IMG/VR virus record: IMGVR_UViG_3300032085_000688
Location: 1 to 41,843 of that record
Reading direction: 5' to 3' (one strand)
Source: a virus
DNA: 41,843 bases
The notes beneath the pieces are model-generated. The model was not told the origin of the DNA. It ran no database searches and saw only the letters and a program-made list of their open reading frames with translations. Positions within the stretch are counted from its first letter, which is position 1. Every line of letters starts with the position of its first letter. A program made the translations under genes and the position numbers. Shown piece by piece: positions 8,040-19,323 of the stretch.

Positions 8040-10676
8040 ATGAGTATTCACTTTCGAACGAGAACGGTTTCATATAATCTACCACTAAACTCCATGTTTG
8101 GTGCGTGCTGTACCGACAACTCTTGTGCTGAAACCACCGCTGCTTCGTGCTACGAAAACCCTAACGGTAGATTTTTTCATAACCAAAAGTGTGAAGACAT
8201 CAACTGTGAGTTTGGTGTGTGCTGCAACAACGGATTGTGTAGTCTTACTACAGAAGAGGGTTGCATCGCTATAAATGGAACCTTTGTTGGTAAGCAGTAT
8301 GATTGTTTAACTTACAATTGTTCTGGTGTAGGATCTGAATTAGATCAAGCATGTTGTTTCTCTGATAACGTATGCGAAGATTTGAAACCGTCCGTTTGTC
8401 TTTCGAGGGGTGGTGTTCCTCGTGGACCAAATAGTTCATGTGCAGTTATAAATGCTGCTGGTGGATGTGGTGTAACAGGTGCTACCGCTCATGGTGTGTG
8501 TTGCGTTGGTGGTCAGTGTTTAAGTCCGCAGGGTTTTGATCCTAACGGAGTCTATCATGAGTTTGGTTATACAGCAGGAGATTGCGCCGCACTTGGTGGT
8601 TTGTACGGTGGTAGTGGATCAACATGTGGTGCTGGAACATCATTCGGAACCTCATATCCTTGCGTGTTTCCCACAGGAGCGTGTTGCTTCGGTAATTCTC
8701 CAGCAGGTGGTATAACATATTGTGATAACGGAAAAACTTACGGGGATTGCTTGAACCCTCCGACTTTGGGCGGTAGCGGTGGAGCAGGTTGGTTTGAGGG
8801 TAAAACGTGTGGAGTTTTGCAGGACACGAATATCTGCACATCTGGTGACTTTTTAAATGACGTTGCATGTTGTATTCCAAACTATAGACAGAACACACAC
8901 GATGAAACGAATCCCCAAATTGATTCTGTTATATTAGAAAATTATACATGCATTAATACCAGCACAGTCGCTTGCAATTCAATCGGTGGATTTGTGAACC
9001 CTGATGGTAAATTGTGTGACGAAGTGAGTTGTTGTTCTGAGAGTTATCAACCACCTTGTCAGGATGATATATTAGGAACTTTCGTCGAGTATATTACGCT
9101 TGCAGATGACAACACTTTCGTGAATTGTGTTGACACCTCACTAATAGGGTCGCTTGATCTTCGTGATACTTATGTAAGTTCAAACGCAATTTGTCCAACT
9201 TGTCCAGTAAGAGCCTATACTACTCTATTTTCCGATACAAGACCAACCATATGTGACGCAGATGGAGAGCAACCATATGTTGCATTTGTGTGTGTATGGA
9301 AGTTTAGTAATGCAAGACAGCGTTATGAATATCATAGTTGTGATGAAAAACAATACTTTGAAAGTGTAACACCATTTAGTAGTCTCTCTGCCCCTCTTAG
9401 TCCAGAGAAGTATACTAGCGGGGATTACATATTTACAAAGGTTAACCTTGGTATTTCAACTGAATTAGGTAGTCCTCTAAACTGTGAAAGATGTAATTTT
9501 GTTTCTGACGTTAACTGGATAGGCGCTTGCTGTAATGGATCAGAATGTAATACCGTATTGGGTGCGGACAATTGTAATAATGATTTTTACTTAGCAAAAC
9601 AATGCACGTTGAATTGTGATTCACTTCCTTGCTGCGATAATTCATCGCTGTATTATAAAAACTGTTTTGATAAATCTCTGATACCTAATATAAATCCTAC
9701 AACTCTAGAGCAAATAAGTGGATGTCAAGATAAGTTTGATTTGGTGGGTGCGGAACCTACGCAACAAAATATGTTAAACTTAGCAATCGCAACAGGATTG
9801 GGTGTTACAGACATAACACAATATCCTGACACAGACGGTACAGATTGTGAAAGTTGTAATGCACCATGTTCAAGAAACAGAGGCACTTGTTGTTTAGGTG
9901 GTAGACCAATTTATAACGTTACTCTGGACGAGTGTAACGCATATGGTGGATCATTTAATGGTTGTGAAGGAAGACCCTATGATAAACCATCGAGTGGAGG
10001 GTTCAACTATAAACCTACAAACCCATGTACGAATAGTGATGGATTTAGTCCTAGTGTATCTGGTTTCGGTCCAGAGATAAAGCGTGGTGTTGCAGTCGCA
10101 TCACAAAGTAATTTAGAATACTTCCGTAGAGGTCCATTCAATACCACTGAACAAATAATTAACTCTGCAAGCAATACACTTCCTATCGAAAATGATCGAC
10201 CAATGGGTGCTGGTGCTGGAGTAAACGCTCAGAACTTCCCTAATAAACCTTTAGTTCAAATATTTTGGAATGCTCCGAGTGAAACAACAGCCGCACAAAG
10301 AAACTATGCTGGGAATTATGACAAAGATAACGTGTGCGAAAACGCAAATCTGCCTCTTTGTAACTACTATAAAGATGTCTTGGGATCATGTTGTGTTAGA
10401 ATAAAATGTAAGGATGGATACTATTCTGATCTTAGCGATGAGGATCAAACGTGCTTTACATGCGTGGATGGAATATCTGACTGTGAGTGTGCAGTTCTCA
10501 ACGGATCTACAAAATGTGGTGATTATAAGTGGACCACTGAGGGTGTATGCGATGACTGTGTTTGTACCGACATAGATAATTTTAGGTATCAGGTTGATGA
10601 CGGATGTATCAAAGCGTCAACTGAGATCAAATCTCGTAGAGATTCTTTGGGAGAAGAGGGTCAAGATGGCAACTAA
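8040..10676 (+). CDS. GACC-repeat cysteine-rich protein, putative virion surface protein
   Basis: An 878-residue protein with about 78 cysteines by my count (near 9%). About nine CC-led modules are seen, beginning FGACC (residue about 20), FGVCC, ACC, GVCC, TGACC, ACC, IGACC, GTCC and GSCC. The best ones read CC-x(3-5)-C-x(6-7)-C-x(2-4)-[GN]G-x-F-x-C-x(3-4)-C. No signal peptide is visible: the N-terminus is polar and basic. The start has no clear Shine-Dalgarno site and follows a GATAAATA sequence closely, so the exact start is less certain. It overlaps the next gene by 11 bases. The repeats resemble those of the gene at 2182, so the two are probably paralogous in part. Role in the virion or host contact is inference. 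Confidence 0.75.
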   Translation: MSIHFRTRTVSYNLPLNSMFGACCTDNSCAETTAASCYENPNGRFFHNQKCEDINCEFGVCCNNGLCSLTTEEGCIAINGTFVGKQYDCLTYNCSGVGSELDQACCFSDNVCEDLKPSVCLSRGGVPRGPNSSCAVINAAGGCGVTGATAHGVCCVGGQCLSPQGFDPNGVYHEFGYTAGDCAALGGLYGGSGSTCGAGTSFGTSYPCVFPTGACCFGNSPAGGITYCDNGKTYGDCLNPPTLGGSGGAGWFEGKTCGVLQDTNICTSGDFLNDVACCIPNYRQNTHDETNPQIDSVILENYTCINTSTVACNSIGGFVNPDGKLCDEVSCCSESYQPPCQDDILGTFVEYITLADDNTFVNCVDTSLIGSLDLRDTYVSSNAICPTCPVRAYTTLFSDTRPTICDADGEQPYVAFVCVWKFSNARQRYEYHSCDEKQYFESVTPFSSLSAPLSPEKYTSGDYIFTKVNLGISTELGSPLNCERCNFVSDVNWIGACCNGSECNTVLGADNCNNDFYLAKQCTLNCDSLPCCDNSSLYYKNCFDKSLIPNINPTTLEQISGCQDKFDLVGAEPTQQNMLNLAIATGLGVTDITQYPDTDGTDCESCNAPCSRNRGTCCLGGRPIYNVTLDECNAYGGSFNGCEGRPYDKPSSGGFNYKPTNPCTNSDGFSPSVSGFGPEIKRGVAVASQSNLEYFRRGPFNTTEQIINSASNTLPIENDRPMGAGAGVNAQNFPNKPLVQIFWNAPSETTAAQRNYAGNYDKDNVCENANLPLCNYYKDVLGSCCVRIKCKDGYYSDLSDEDQTCFTCVDGISDCECAVLNGSTKCGDYKWTTEGVCDDCVCTDIDNFRYQVDDGCIKASTEIKSRRDSLGEEGQDGN

Positions 10677-13600
10677 AGGTTACTTAGATTACGGATATGA
10701 TGAGAGTCGAGATTCGATTTATAACTTCGATGACGTAGGAAAAGTTATCGATGGGTCTTTTTTAAATATTAACAATTCGCTTTATGAGAACAATTATCCT
10801 CTACATTTCATAGGTTTTGCTGGTCTTGGTAAACCTCGTCTAAACTATCTCTCCTCAGGTGATGAAGGTGACGTTGGTAAGATACTTTTACCTGGCTCGC
10901 CTGGTGATAACTTTGTAAATAACGCTCCTAACATTGAGGGTATCAATGTTTGTGAAAATAATAAGTATACAATTGATCCTGATAATGACTCGGTGCATAT
11001 TCGTTTTGGTCAACAATCTAACCCACCAAATGGATGTCACTTTGGTTTCAACACTCAATTACCTCCACGAACATATAAAATTTCTAGAAGAGTTGCCATA
11101 CAAGTAGGTCATTACCAACCCCACTATTTTCAGTGCGGTGAAATGACTAACGCTGGTACAATTCCTTATGAAGTATCTTTCTATGATGAGGCTAATGCTT
11201 ACTCTCCTGAAATACAAGCGAGACATGGTGGACTTGGTATCGCTGGTGGACGGTACACAAGTTTTAGAAGTGGTCAGCCTTCTGCGTGTGGTGTTCCTGA
11301 CAGCGTACCTGATGTTGCAAGTCCAAATGATTTTGTAGTTGCGATGACAAATGCCGACTTATCAATTTATATTTTCAAGGAAGATATACCAGATACCATA
11401 CCAACTCTACACTTGATTGATCCATCATGGATAGATCTTTATATGAATGAGGACGATAACCCTGATACTGCACAAGCGACTCGTCTTTGCTACATCATTG
11501 ATCAAAATTTAAGACCCATGCTTTCGACTTTACGATTTACTAAGGGTTCGGGTAATGGTATCATTAATACGACTAGATATCAGTTTACTGATGAAACATT
11601 TGAGTCATATGAATCTGTAGATCTTCAAGTTGACACAGACGGTGTTCATAACGCTCATAATTTTTATCTTGATGCTTTTAAGTCAAACATAAACATACCT
11701 TATTCCTCTTTCTTTAAAACGACTTATGGAAATAGAAATAGTTTTTTCAACCTTACTAGAAATGTAATACCTGCCGATACAACGTTACCACAGATAACAC
11801 TTGACTTTGATTCGTATGTTCCAACAGATAAAGTTTTATCAAATGTTGATTATGATTTTAGGGACTCAGCGACTCGAACGACTACGTTTGATCCTGTCAC
11901 TGGTATCTATCCAGACTTGCATGTGGGTGACTCTGGATTGTGTGTTATATTACCACTTGAGGATGGATCTTTTGGATTGGTTGCTATAAAAGGCACTGGA
12001 GGATCAAATGTGCAACCTTGGTATAACTGGGGTTTCAAAGAGGGGTTGAATTACTTACTTGACTCATATGGAATTGCTACTGATGACAGACCAAAGTATG
12101 TTACACCACAAACGAATCCATTCGAAGAATACACCACACCTCTCTCATCTCGACCATCATTAGGATATAAAGTTTATAAGTCTGCTGTTTCAGAGAATGG
12201 ACCGTGGTATGACATAACGAGTCAAATTTTTGCAAACAATTCTGACTATCATGATTCTGATGATACAGGTTATCGATGTGTTGACAACACTGTTCCGTGT
12301 TATACCGTACATGAAACTTTCATAGATGAGTACGTTAGTCCGAATCAAACTTATTACTATTATGTAACCGCAGTTGATGATGATGGTGCTGGGGGTTACA
12401 CCGAATCTCCTGCTAGTAATGTGTGTTTCGTAAACACACCGTCAGATTCTCAATGGACCGATGAAAGAAAACTTTTTGTTAGCAACTTAAATTCGTCAAC
12501 GAATGTAACAGTAACCGCGAGTCCTCCAAACCAAATTGGTTTTAATATTCCATCATCACTGAACCGATCCACTGAATATGTTGTTGCTGAGGGTTGGAGA
12601 GGTGGAGATTATGAAAATTCAATTCCGTTCTTTGGTAATGTTGGTGTTCCACCAGAGGGTGGGATATTCCCAAGACCTAAATTTTCATCGACCCCAGTTT
12701 TTTATAGGGTTGATGGGGGTAATGCGAACAACTCAGGAATTCATGAGGCTCCGATGCCTATCGAAAGCACATCGTATCCGTACGTTTTAGGTTTACCTTA
12801 TTCAGAGTTTGATCCTTTATTACAAAATAATTCAAACAATGTTTTGAAGATGTTCGCCTATAATGAAACTGATATGAGTAACTTTAGGAATAATGCAAAG
12901 ATATTAAACTTTACGAAATACAATGACAATGATAAGTTCCAACCATATTATCATTCGAACATCGCCCCTGCATTTACAACGTTTAGAAACATTGATACAT
13001 TTAGAATGAATCCAGCAGGGTACGGTAACTTCAGAGTAGAGTATAATGAAAATTGGTCTTTCTCGAACACTGGTCAAATTTCAGGTAATTACGCATCTTA
13101 CATTGGATATCATGTAGGTAACTATTTGTCTTCGGATATAGCAGGTGCAAGATTCTTAAAAACTTTAGAGTTGAAAGACTCTGCAATTTCAGCGAACTTT
13201 GATAAGTTGGAGTATCTAAATCTTCCAACATTAAACAATCTTGAAGTTTTAAATCTTGAGAATAATGAGTTGTATTCAATTGCGTTTGACGGAACAAACA
13301 TAGTTCCTAACACGATCAAGGATCTTAACTTATCAAATAATAATTTGGGTTCATCGTCAAGTGCCATAGGTGGAAAATGGTTAGATGATGCAAATGTTCC
13401 AAATGCTAATCCTCAAAACTTTATCGTTGTAAAGTCTCCCAATATTGAAAAAGTTAATATTACAAACAATCCTGACTTTAGACTTACAACTACAGATATT
13501 TTGTCTGAATTGAGAGAAGTCAGAGCGAGTAACTCTAAGGGTATTCTTGGAAATCTGAATGCTCCGAAACTAGAAAAAATTATATTGGAAGATACTTACG

Positions 13601-14247
13601 CTCCAGCACTTCAATTATCTAAGACATCGTTGTTAAAAACAATTGATATGAAAGGTTCACAAATCGAATCGATTCGAGTAGTAGATCAAGATATCTGCTC
13701 AGGTCTAGGATCTCTCAGAACTATAGATGTGTCAAACTCAAGTATTAAAAGTTTAAACTTAAAGTTCCGTAACGGAGATGTTGATGCTTGGTCGGATCGA
13801 TTTGATGGCACTATCGGAAGACCATCAACGATTGAGGATGGGGTGCAAGATCCGAGTGTTTTTGGTAGTTTTGCTGGTAACATTAAACACATCTATGCTC
13901 GAAACTCTACATTAAATAGGCTTTATCTTCCTCCACATAATCAGGCTCCTCAGTTGACCTGTGAAACCATAGAGGGTTTTGGTGATCCTACCAGAGATGA
14001 TGAATTGGAATTGTTAGATATTAGCGGAACACAGTTAGGTATAAGTGGAACATTAGACTATTTCTTCTCGCAGCAAGCATTTTCTCCTGAGGGATATCCG
14101 TCTGATAAAACATTTACCGTATCTGCGAATTCAATTCGTGATGAATCTGGAAATATTTCAACTTTGTCCTTGCAGCGTTACAATGAGATATTAGAATCTT
14201 GGGACAGAGCGAACAAAAACATTGTATTGAATGTCGATATAGCATAG
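10666..14247 (+). CDS. Leucine-rich-repeat protein with fibronectin-III-like region
   Basis: I place the start at the ATG at 10666 (MATKGYLDYG), because GAGAAGAGGG lies just upstream and the earlier ATG at 10594 lies inside the previous gene. The product is about 1193 residues. Residues about 497-595 look fibronectin-III-like (GYKVYKS near the start, TYYYYVTAVDDDG near the end). From about residue 830 to the C-terminus there are irregular leucine-rich repeats with LxxLxLxxN steps such as LEVLNLENNEL and IKDLNLSNNNL. It is low in cysteine apart from a few in the first half. LRR plus Fn3-like architecture suggests binding to a surface ligand. It closes the run of giant genes before the neck module, so a receptor-binding or fibre role is plausible but unproven. 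Confidence 0.75.
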   Translation: MATKGYLDYGYDESRDSIYNFDDVGKVIDGSFLNINNSLYENNYPLHFIGFAGLGKPRLNYLSSGDEGDVGKILLPGSPGDNFVNNAPNIEGINVCENNKYTIDPDNDSVHIRFGQQSNPPNGCHFGFNTQLPPRTYKISRRVAIQVGHYQPHYFQCGEMTNAGTIPYEVSFYDEANAYSPEIQARHGGLGIAGGRYTSFRSGQPSACGVPDSVPDVASPNDFVVAMTNADLSIYIFKEDIPDTIPTLHLIDPSWIDLYMNEDDNPDTAQATRLCYIIDQNLRPMLSTLRFTKGSGNGIINTTRYQFTDETFESYESVDLQVDTDGVHNAHNFYLDAFKSNINIPYSSFFKTTYGNRNSFFNLTRNVIPADTTLPQITLDFDSYVPTDKVLSNVDYDFRDSATRTTTFDPVTGIYPDLHVGDSGLCVILPLEDGSFGLVAIKGTGGSNVQPWYNWGFKEGLNYLLDSYGIATDDRPKYVTPQTNPFEEYTTPLSSRPSLGYKVYKSAVSENGPWYDITSQIFANNSDYHDSDDTGYRCVDNTVPCYTVHETFIDEYVSPNQTYYYYVTAVDDDGAGGYTESPASNVCFVNTPSDSQWTDERKLFVSNLNSSTNVTVTASPPNQIGFNIPSSLNRSTEYVVAEGWRGGDYENSIPFFGNVGVPPEGGIFPRPKFSSTPVFYRVDGGNANNSGIHEAPMPIESTSYPYVLGLPYSEFDPLLQNNSNNVLKMFAYNETDMSNFRNNAKILNFTKYNDNDKFQPYYHSNIAPAFTTFRNIDTFRMNPAGYGNFRVEYNENWSFSNTGQISGNYASYIGYHVGNYLSSDIAGARFLKTLELKDSAISANFDKLEYLNLPTLNNLEVLNLENNELYSIAFDGTNIVPNTIKDLNLSNNNLGSSSSAIGGKWLDDANVPNANPQNFIVVKSPNIEKVNITNNPDFRLTTTDILSELREVRASNSKGILGNLNAPKLEKIILEDTYAPALQLSKTSLLKTIDMKGSQIESIRVVDQDICSGLGSLRTIDVSNSSIKSLNLKFRNGDVDAWSDRFDGTIGRPSTIEDGVQDPSVFGSFAGNIKHIYARNSTLNRLYLPPHNQAPQLTCETIEGFGDPTRDDELELLDISGTQLGISGTLDYFFSQQAFSPEGYPSDKTFTVSANSIRDESGNISTLSLQRYNEILESWDRANKNIVLNVDIA

Positions 14248-14255
14248 GAGTGATC

Positions 14256-14741
14256 ATGAAAAAAGAAGAGGACAAGTCTTTTAAGAATTCTTCGTTAAAA
14301 GAAAAGTTAGGGATGGCTAAAAACTTCGCACAGGCGATGGTGTCGAGGGGTGTATCAAACAAAAAGGCTGATACTACAACAAAAAGACTCAGAGTTCTGA
14401 GTTGTCTTGGAAACAACGCTGAGTTACCCCCATGTGAATATCTTCGTGAAAGTTCAAAAGATCCATCTAAATCATACTGTGGTGGTTGTGGTTGTGGTGA
14501 CCGCAAAGGAACTTGGTTGATAGCGGAAGCAGATGAGTATAGCAAATTAGATTATCCAAAAGTTGTGTGTCCTTTGCAGATGCCTGGTTTTTACAATTAC
14601 GAAGAAAGTGAACCAGATGAGGCGAATGATCCTGTCACGAGACGATATTATATCGAGCAAATGAGTGAGGAAGATGTTTCTAAGGTCAAGGTTCATATAC
14701 CAGACCCCCCAGAACCAAAGTCAGAGGACAAAAAGGATTAA
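14256..14741 (+). CDS. Conserved phage protein with CGGCGCGD cysteine motif, unknown function
   Basis: A protein of about 161 residues. The start at 14256 (MKKEEDK) is preferred over upstream ATG 14199, because TAGGAG lies just before it and 14199 is inside the previous gene. The N-terminal third is lysine-rich. The centre has LSC, PPCEYL, YCGGCGCGDRKGTW and then KLDYPKVVCPLQMPGF, a cysteine arrangement that could bind zinc or an iron-sulphur cluster. The C-terminus is acidic and Pro-rich. I recall similar small proteins in marine T4-like phages but cannot name a function. It sits directly upstream of gp13. Confidence 0.75.
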   Translation: MKKEEDKSFKNSSLKEKLGMAKNFAQAMVSRGVSNKKADTTTKRLRVLSCLGNNAELPPCEYLRESSKDPSKSYCGGCGCGDRKGTWLIAEADEYSKLDYPKVVCPLQMPGFYNYEESEPDEANDPVTRRYYIEQMSEEDVSKVKVHIPDPPEPKSEDKKD

Positions 14742-14751
14742 TACTCTGCCT

Positions 14752-14759
14752 TATACATA
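14752..14759 (+). promoter_or_regulatory. Late-promoter-like TATACATA before gp13
   Basis: One mismatch to TATAAATA, 17 bases before the gp13 ATG in the 35-base gap. The same variant recurs at 27654 and 29399, always just upstream of a gene. Confidence 0.4.
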
Positions 14760-14776
14760 ATTAGAAGGAGTTATGT

Positions 14777-15583
14777 ATGGCAGCACCCTATTCCGCTGAT
14801 ACCTTAATCGACTATGCTTTTCGTCGATTGGGATCACCTGTTATCGAAATAAATGTTGATCGTCAGCAAGCAGAAGAAAGACTTGATGATGCTTTACAGT
14901 ATTTTTCAGAAAGGCACTTTGACGGTGTTGAGAGACACTATTATACGCACAAAGTAACTGGAGATGATCGAACAAGAGGGTTTATCGATCTAAGTGGACT
15001 TACATCAGGTAGTGCAGGTGGTTACACAGGCGCACCAGCAGGGTCAAATATTTTAACTGTAAATAAAGTTGTTCCTTTTGGGTCTGCGACATCTAACATG
15101 TTTAATGTTCGTTACCAAATGTCTTTACATGACTATTTTGGTATCAATAGATCTACACACTATGGTGTTGGTCTAGGTTTAGCGTCATACGACTCGACTA
15201 AGAGTTTTATAAACCTAGTTGAGCAATTGTTTGATACTGAGAAAAACTTCAGATTTAGTAAGGTTACGAACAGATTATACGTTGATATGAATTGGGAAGA
15301 GGATATCGACGTAGGTGATTTTATATTCTTTGAAGCATATGCGAAGTTAGATCCAACAGAGTTTACTGAAATCTACAATGATAGACTACTCAAAGAATAT
15401 GTTACTGCACTTATAAAACGACAGTGGGGTTCAAACCTCTCTAAATTTGACGGTGTTCAGTTGCCTGGTGGTGTAACCATACGAGGTGCGGATATATTTA
15501 ACGAGGCAAACGAAGAGGTAAGAAACATCGAGGAGAGGGTTCTTCAGGAATATGAACTCCCCGTTGATTTCTTCATAGCGTGA
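14777..15583 (+). CDS. 13: Neck protein gp13 (head completion)
   Basis: In T4, gp13 forms part of the head-tail connector below the portal. The 268-residue product has the N-terminal layout known from marine T4-like gp13: a YAFRRLG helix, then PVIEINVD, then ERLDDALQYF and a HFDG-x-E step. The C-terminal part (residues about 190-268) is helical and ends in ELPVDFFIA. The ATG follows AAGGAG. It begins the standard run gp13-gp14-gp15 with only 7 bases to the next gene. The identification rests on motif and gene order together. Confidence 0.88.
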   Translation: MAAPYSADTLIDYAFRRLGSPVIEINVDRQQAEERLDDALQYFSERHFDGVERHYYTHKVTGDDRTRGFIDLSGLTSGSAGGYTGAPAGSNILTVNKVVPFGSATSNMFNVRYQMSLHDYFGINRSTHYGVGLGLASYDSTKSFINLVEQLFDTEKNFRFSKVTNRLYVDMNWEEDIDVGDFIFFEAYAKLDPTEFTEIYNDRLLKEYVTALIKRQWGSNLSKFDGVQLPGGVTIRGADIFNEANEEVRNIEERVLQEYELPVDFFIA

Positions 15584-15590
15584 GGTAAAC

Positions 15591-16253
15591 ATGCCACGAA
15601 ATCCATACTTCAAAGATTACACAGGTGAGCAAAATGTCACGGAGGACATCACCATTGAAATGATCCAAACAACGGGTCGTGACATGGTATACATTCCTAG
15701 AAACAGAATCACTAAAGATGATCTTTTTGGTGAAGACACCTCTACTAAATTTGACGCAGGATACAATCTAGAGATGTATATCCAAACCGTAGATGGTTTT
15801 GAAGGTGAAGGTGATGTAGTATCACAATATGGATTACAGATTAAGGATCGTATCGATCTCATAGTCGCTCGTAAAAGATTTGAAGAGGAAGTAAAACTAA
15901 ATACGGGTCAGACAAGACCGCTTGAAGGTGATTTGATTTTCTTTCCATTGAGCAAGACGCTATTTGAGATAAATTTTGTTGAACACGAAAACCCATTTTA
16001 TCAACTGGGAAAACTCTACACTTACTTGTTAAGATGTGAAGTGTTTACATATGATGCTGGACAGGAGATTGACACAGGTATTGCTGATGTAGATCAAATC
16101 GAAGATGATATCAAATCTATCGATGGTAATGACATCACTATTCAAGACACTGTTGATGGAACATCATCTGGAGACAACGATACATTCGATTCATTAGACG
16201 ATGACATCTTTGACTTTAGCGAAAGCGATCCATTCTCAGAGGGTAGTTACTGA
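15591..16253 (+). CDS. 14: Neck protein gp14 (head completion)
   Basis: A 220-residue product that partners gp13 in the neck. It starts MPRNPYF and contains the QTTGRDMVYIPR stretch and an IKDRIDLIVARKRFEEE helix typical of T4-like gp14. The last 50 residues are strongly acidic (many D and E with S/T), which is longer and more acidic than I expect of the core fold. Its stop codon overlaps the ATG of the next gene by one base, indicating translational coupling with gp15. Confidence 0.87.
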   Translation: MPRNPYFKDYTGEQNVTEDITIEMIQTTGRDMVYIPRNRITKDDLFGEDTSTKFDAGYNLEMYIQTVDGFEGEGDVVSQYGLQIKDRIDLIVARKRFEEEVKLNTGQTRPLEGDLIFFPLSKTLFEINFVEHENPFYQLGKLYTYLLRCEVFTYDAGQEIDTGIADVDQIEDDIKSIDGNDITIQDTVDGTSSGDNDTFDSLDDDIFDFSESDPFSEGSY

Positions 16254-17134
16254 TGTTTCGTCCATTTTACAATGAGTCTATTCGTAAACTGATCGTAGCG
16301 TTCGGATCATTATTTAATAACATTCGTATTTCTAGCACTAACTCTAGTGGAGTAGAGCAGTTTATAAAAGTTCCCTTATCTTACGGTCCAAAAGAAAAAT
16401 TTATTCGTCGCATCGAAGAGGACAGTTCAATTGGTAACAACAGTAAAGTTCAAATGACTTTGCCTCGTTTAGGTTTCAATATAACCGACATGTCGTATGA
16501 TGGTGCTAGAAAAAGAAATACGTTACAGAAAAGATTTTATGTAGAGACAGGCTCCACAGGTGGACATCCTGCATATGAATTTGCTGAGGTTCCGTACAAC
16601 TTTAACGTATCGTTATATGGTTTCACCCGTTCAATGACAGATGCCTTACAAATTACTGAGCAAATACTACCCTACTTTACTCCTGAGTTCAACGTTACTG
16701 TTAACTTTGACAAAGATGTTCATCCTAAAGTTGACATACCAATTATTTTAAATAACGTGACGATGGAGGAGGAGTATGAGGGTGATTTGGATGAGAGAAG
16801 AAGAATAACCACACAGTATGACTTTAACGTAAAATCATATGTATTCGGTGAGAGAAAACGGTCGAATGTTATTCTATACACAGAGTCTACATTCTTCGAA
16901 TTAGTTGGGGATAACTACCTTAATGCAGGACCGACTGGTGCGATTAGTAGAGTTGATGTAGGAGTCAGCGGACCATCGAGCGGAACTGGTGGGTTTAGTG
17001 CATCTAACTTTATTACATACACCAACACATATTCAGTGGGACCATCTGGTTCAGGATTTACGTCTGGAACGAGATATATTGACTTTGAGGGTAATACATA
17101 TGAGGGTGCAACATTTAACCCACCCAATCCATAA
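16253..17134 (+). CDS. 15: gp15 tail sheath stabiliser / tail terminator
   Basis: A 293-residue product. In T4, gp15 caps the tail tube and sheath and joins them to the neck. The N-terminus (FRPFYNESIRKLIVAFGSLF) and the central RRITTQYDFNVKSYVFG stretch match the gp15 family. The last 60 residues are Gly/Ser/Thr-rich (GVSGPSSGTGG, VGPSGSGF), an apparent C-terminal extension relative to the T4 protein. It is directly coupled to gp14 and followed after 7 bases by the small terminase gene. Confidence 0.88.
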   Translation: MFRPFYNESIRKLIVAFGSLFNNIRISSTNSSGVEQFIKVPLSYGPKEKFIRRIEEDSSIGNNSKVQMTLPRLGFNITDMSYDGARKRNTLQKRFYVETGSTGGHPAYEFAEVPYNFNVSLYGFTRSMTDALQITEQILPYFTPEFNVTVNFDKDVHPKVDIPIILNNVTMEEEYEGDLDERRRITTQYDFNVKSYVFGERKRSNVILYTESTFFELVGDNYLNAGPTGAISRVDVGVSGPSSGTGGFSASNFITYTNTYSVGPSGSGFTSGTRYIDFEGNTYEGATFNPPNP

Positions 17135-17141
17135 GGAATGA

Positions 17142-19254
<2,113 letters not shown>

Positions 19255-19272
19255 CTCCTAAATTAGCAAAAC

Positions 19273-19280
19273 TATAAATA
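19273..19280 (+). promoter_or_regulatory. Late promoter TATAAATA upstream of gp18
   Basis: Exact match to the T4 late promoter -10 element, in the 69-base gap after gp17 and 43 bases before the sheath ATG. T4-like late promoters need only this element, read by host polymerase carrying gp55 (encoded at 32723) and activated by the clamp gp45 (41070). Confidence 0.8.
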
Positions 19281-19323
19281 TCATGAAGCGTTTCTATTGA
19301 TGAAGTCTTAAAAGGAGAAGAAA

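Noticed and set aside
10594-10665. Upstream ATG as the start of the LRR gene
   Set aside because: It lies inside the previous gene without a ribosome site, while ATG 10666 has GAGAAGAGGG upstream and gives a sensible N-terminus.
14114-14545. 143-codon minus-strand open frame
   Set aside because: Spans the junction of two well supported + strand genes and has no recognisable protein features.
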